From positions 743 to 21,262 of the forward strand of contig JAKCWW010003045.1 in NCBI GenBank assembly GCA_026260175.1: a stretch of DNA of 20,520 nucleotides, in the 5' to 3' direction. The DNA comes from Reticulitermes lucifugus (taxonomy: Eukaryota > Arthropoda > Insecta > Blattodea > Rhinotermitidae). Both the position numbers and the translations under genes were made by a program. The notes under the pieces were generated by a model. The model searched no databases and had not been told where the DNA came from. It was given only the letters and a program-made list of their open reading frames with translations. Shown here one piece after another: positions 18,807-20,520 of the stretch (position 1 is its first letter; the number at the start of each line of letters is the position of its first letter).

Positions 18807-19364
18807 TTACTGCACATAAAGTCGGCCTAAAGTAAACACTGGCCTGCAGCCAAGGTGCCACGCCTTTCTCTAATATTGCACTGCATCCTCCAAACCCGCA
18901 ACAACAGCGGGTCGACGATAGCGACACCCGGTTTCAATTACTCATCGCGACGGAGTTCAACATTCTCCCGTGAAGGAGAGCTACACGGTTGCGACAACGC
19001 AATCTTTTCTGCCATTTCAATTATCATCACATTTCCTAGACGTTTCGTATCACAAACGTTTCTACGACACATGATAACCCCACAAACAAAATCATTCTGT
19101 GAAGCTGATCGTAGCTCAGAGAGCCAAGAAATTCCCGCACTTTACGGAACGTAAAGGTTTACTGCCGTTTTCACAAGACTCCATCACTGGGCTACATCCT
19201 AAGCCAGAAGAATCCAGTCCTTAAACCTTATTTATTTTATGATTAATTTTAACATGTCTATTATCCTCCCACAAAGGCTTAGGCGTTCGAAGTGGTCTCA
19301 TCCCGTCGTGGTTTCAGAATAAAATTTTGTATGTACTTCGCGTCTCCAATGACGGTGGTGTTCA
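18807..19364. other. No recognisable gene or repeat
   Basis: A 99-codon plus frame (18855-19154) has no recognisable domain. An AT-rich patch lies at about 19225-19260. Confidence 0.45.
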
Positions 19365-19440
19365 GTCTTCACACCGTGTAGTGAAGATCTGTTACTCCGA
19401 AACGTCGGAACATGGAAACCCAATAAACCGCCACCATAGC
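19365..19440 (+). repeat. Possible CGAAACGTCGG repeat, diverged copy
   Basis: AGTGAAGATCTGTTACTCCGAAACGTCGGAACATGGAAACCC keeps the TGAAGAT...TCCGAAACGTCGG core and spacing seen at 13419-13454 and 17048-17080. What follows no longer aligns well with the other copies, so it may be a related but distinct repeat. Confidence 0.5.
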
Positions 19441-20460
19441 ATCTAACAGTTTCTGTGTTTTTCTCTGTGGTATTAATGCTCTTGACCAACAAACTAACAT
19501 TATCAGAAGGTCGTGTGTTCCATTCGTATCGAATAATATCCTGTCTGCTTTGACCTTTTCAATGTACTGTAATGCAAGATTGGAAAGCAATGTCGATCAT
19601 ACGAATAGGGAATGCAAAAGGCCAATGTTTATCTGTACGGACTTCAGTACATCGGTAGTTTTTAAACCACTTTAATTAACCTAATGATTGTCACGGTAGG
19701 TAATATGCTAACTTCAGACAGGACGTTAACTGCAATTCAAGTCAAAATAATATTTATGTGGTATTACGGAAAACAGGGACAAGTAAAAAAAGCTTGTCAA
19801 AATGCGACGAGTGCATTAAACGAAGTAATTAAATGCCTGTATACATTAGGCTCCAATACCTACTGTGACACTGAAAAACTCCGACTTTTACCCACAAAGC
19901 GCATGTATAGGTTCCCATGACTGAGAATAAAAAGCGACTATTTCCCTAAACAGCATGAACGAGGTGGTCTTTGCAGTATAAACCCATCGTGTTTCCGGTG
20001 TGACAGATAACGAATCTTTAAATATTATTCAGATGAAAATATGCTTTGTCATTACACATCCTGTATCATAAATGAAGACTGTTATCGTGTCGAGATCAAA
20101 GTAATGCCTGAGGTCTCCGTTCTTGTGCGATACTGCCAAGAGACAATGGGAGATTGGCGCTAAGCTTCCGGGACAGCTTGATGGTCGAACGTCGAATGAA
20201 GAATCACTCAGTCATGTGGTGCAGTAATCCAGAACAATGGAGAACTCACCTGCACCGTTGCAAAAGCGTAAGTGTTCGGAAAGCTAAGCCTACCGATATG
20301 TATTTCCTTTTGTGAAGGCAGTGATTCGTAGGGTATTGTTCGAGGAGTGGCGAAACATGTCTGAAGATATGCTGACGTTTATGAAGAGGAAACCTTACAC
20401 AAAGAACTAATGGTCCTAGTTTTAGAAACCTATTAAATAGGACACCACTATGGGGAAGAC
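19441..20460. other. No recognisable gene or repeat
   Basis: A 78-codon plus frame (19684-19920) lies in AT-rich sequence and has no recognisable domain. Nothing else was identified. Confidence 0.45.
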
Positions 20461-20520
20461 AGTGGCCGTGCGGTCTAAGGCGTGGGTCTTCGGCCGCTCG
20501 CTTACTAGGATCGTGGGTTC
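20461..20520 (+). mobile_element. tRNA-like SINE head, cut by window end
   Basis: AGTGGCCGTGCGGTCTAAGGCGTGGG has the form of a tRNA D-arm/A-box region (TGGCCGTGCGGTCTAAGG), and GTGGGTTC at the very end would be the start of a B box at the right distance. A real tRNA gene cannot be excluded from 60 bases, but this head is the kind used by insect SINEs and the context favours that. Confidence 0.6.

Noticed and set aside
18487..18927. 146-codon minus-strand open frame, the longest in the window
   Set aside because: It is the SINE E sequence plus flanks; the SINE has a target duplication inside the frame, so the frame is an accident of the repeat.
20461..20520. True tRNA gene at the window end
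   Set aside because: Only 60 bases are visible and the 3' half is missing; several tRNA-headed SINEs in the window make a SINE head more likely, though this is not settled.
1..20520. CRISPR array, prophage, operon or bacterial-type system
   Set aside because: No regularly spaced direct repeats, no ribosome binding sites before long frames and no gene clusters; the repeat content is that of an insect genome.

Overview
This window reads as non-coding DNA from a large, repeat-rich insect genome. The best guess is a polyneopteran such as a cockroach or termite. The basis is (i) several different tRNA-headed SINEs with internal Pol III A and B boxes, (ii) decayed C-terminal tails of a non-LTR retrotransposon ORF2 of a type common in insect assemblies, and (iii) meaningless peptides inside repeats (FWDVTPC-like, AQAVSRRPLTAEA-like, GCGASVASAAGPFTTK) that I recall recurring as spurious gene predictions in cockroach, termite and hemipteran genomes. 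The species assignment is inference. There are no bacterial-type operons, no long open frames and no true tRNA or rRNA gene.

Layout. 1-62 is a fragment of SINE family C on the minus strand. 267-415, 3059-3170 and 7067-7224 are three copies of a small hAT-like MITE with CAGGGGTGCACAAAT-type ends. 1806-2080 and 4985-5260 (minus) and 11510-11790 (plus) are SINE family B. 3630-4041 (plus) and 10857-11240 (minus) are two copies of a repeat of about 400 bp in inverted orientation. 7361-7671 is a near full-length SINE C. 8505-8720 is SINE F. 12294-12545 and 16239-16585 are two copies of the same LINE tail, both broken. A repeat family marked by CGAAACGTCGG occurs at 10388-10505 (minus), 12990-13125 (plus), 16950-17165 (plus), possibly 19365-19440, and as a head-to-head pair forming a long palindrome at 13273-13499. 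13968-14060 is a TAC/ACC trinucleotide tract. SINE D lies at 15420-15590 (minus), with a tail fragment at 14822-14880 (plus). SINE E at 18514-18795 (minus) is flanked by a perfect 11-bp target-site duplication. The window ends in another tRNA-like head (20461-20520).

No protein-coding gene could be supported. The open frames present are 60-146 codons long, the longest lies inside SINE E, and none of the others resembles a known domain. The window is therefore intergenic or intronic sequence shaped by old and a few younger transposon insertions. The most unusual object is the 13273-13499 palindrome: 100-nt arms, 83 of 100 positions matching, each arm carrying a hairpin followed by GAAAC that loosely resembles a hammerhead-ribozyme core but departs from the consensus at key positions.
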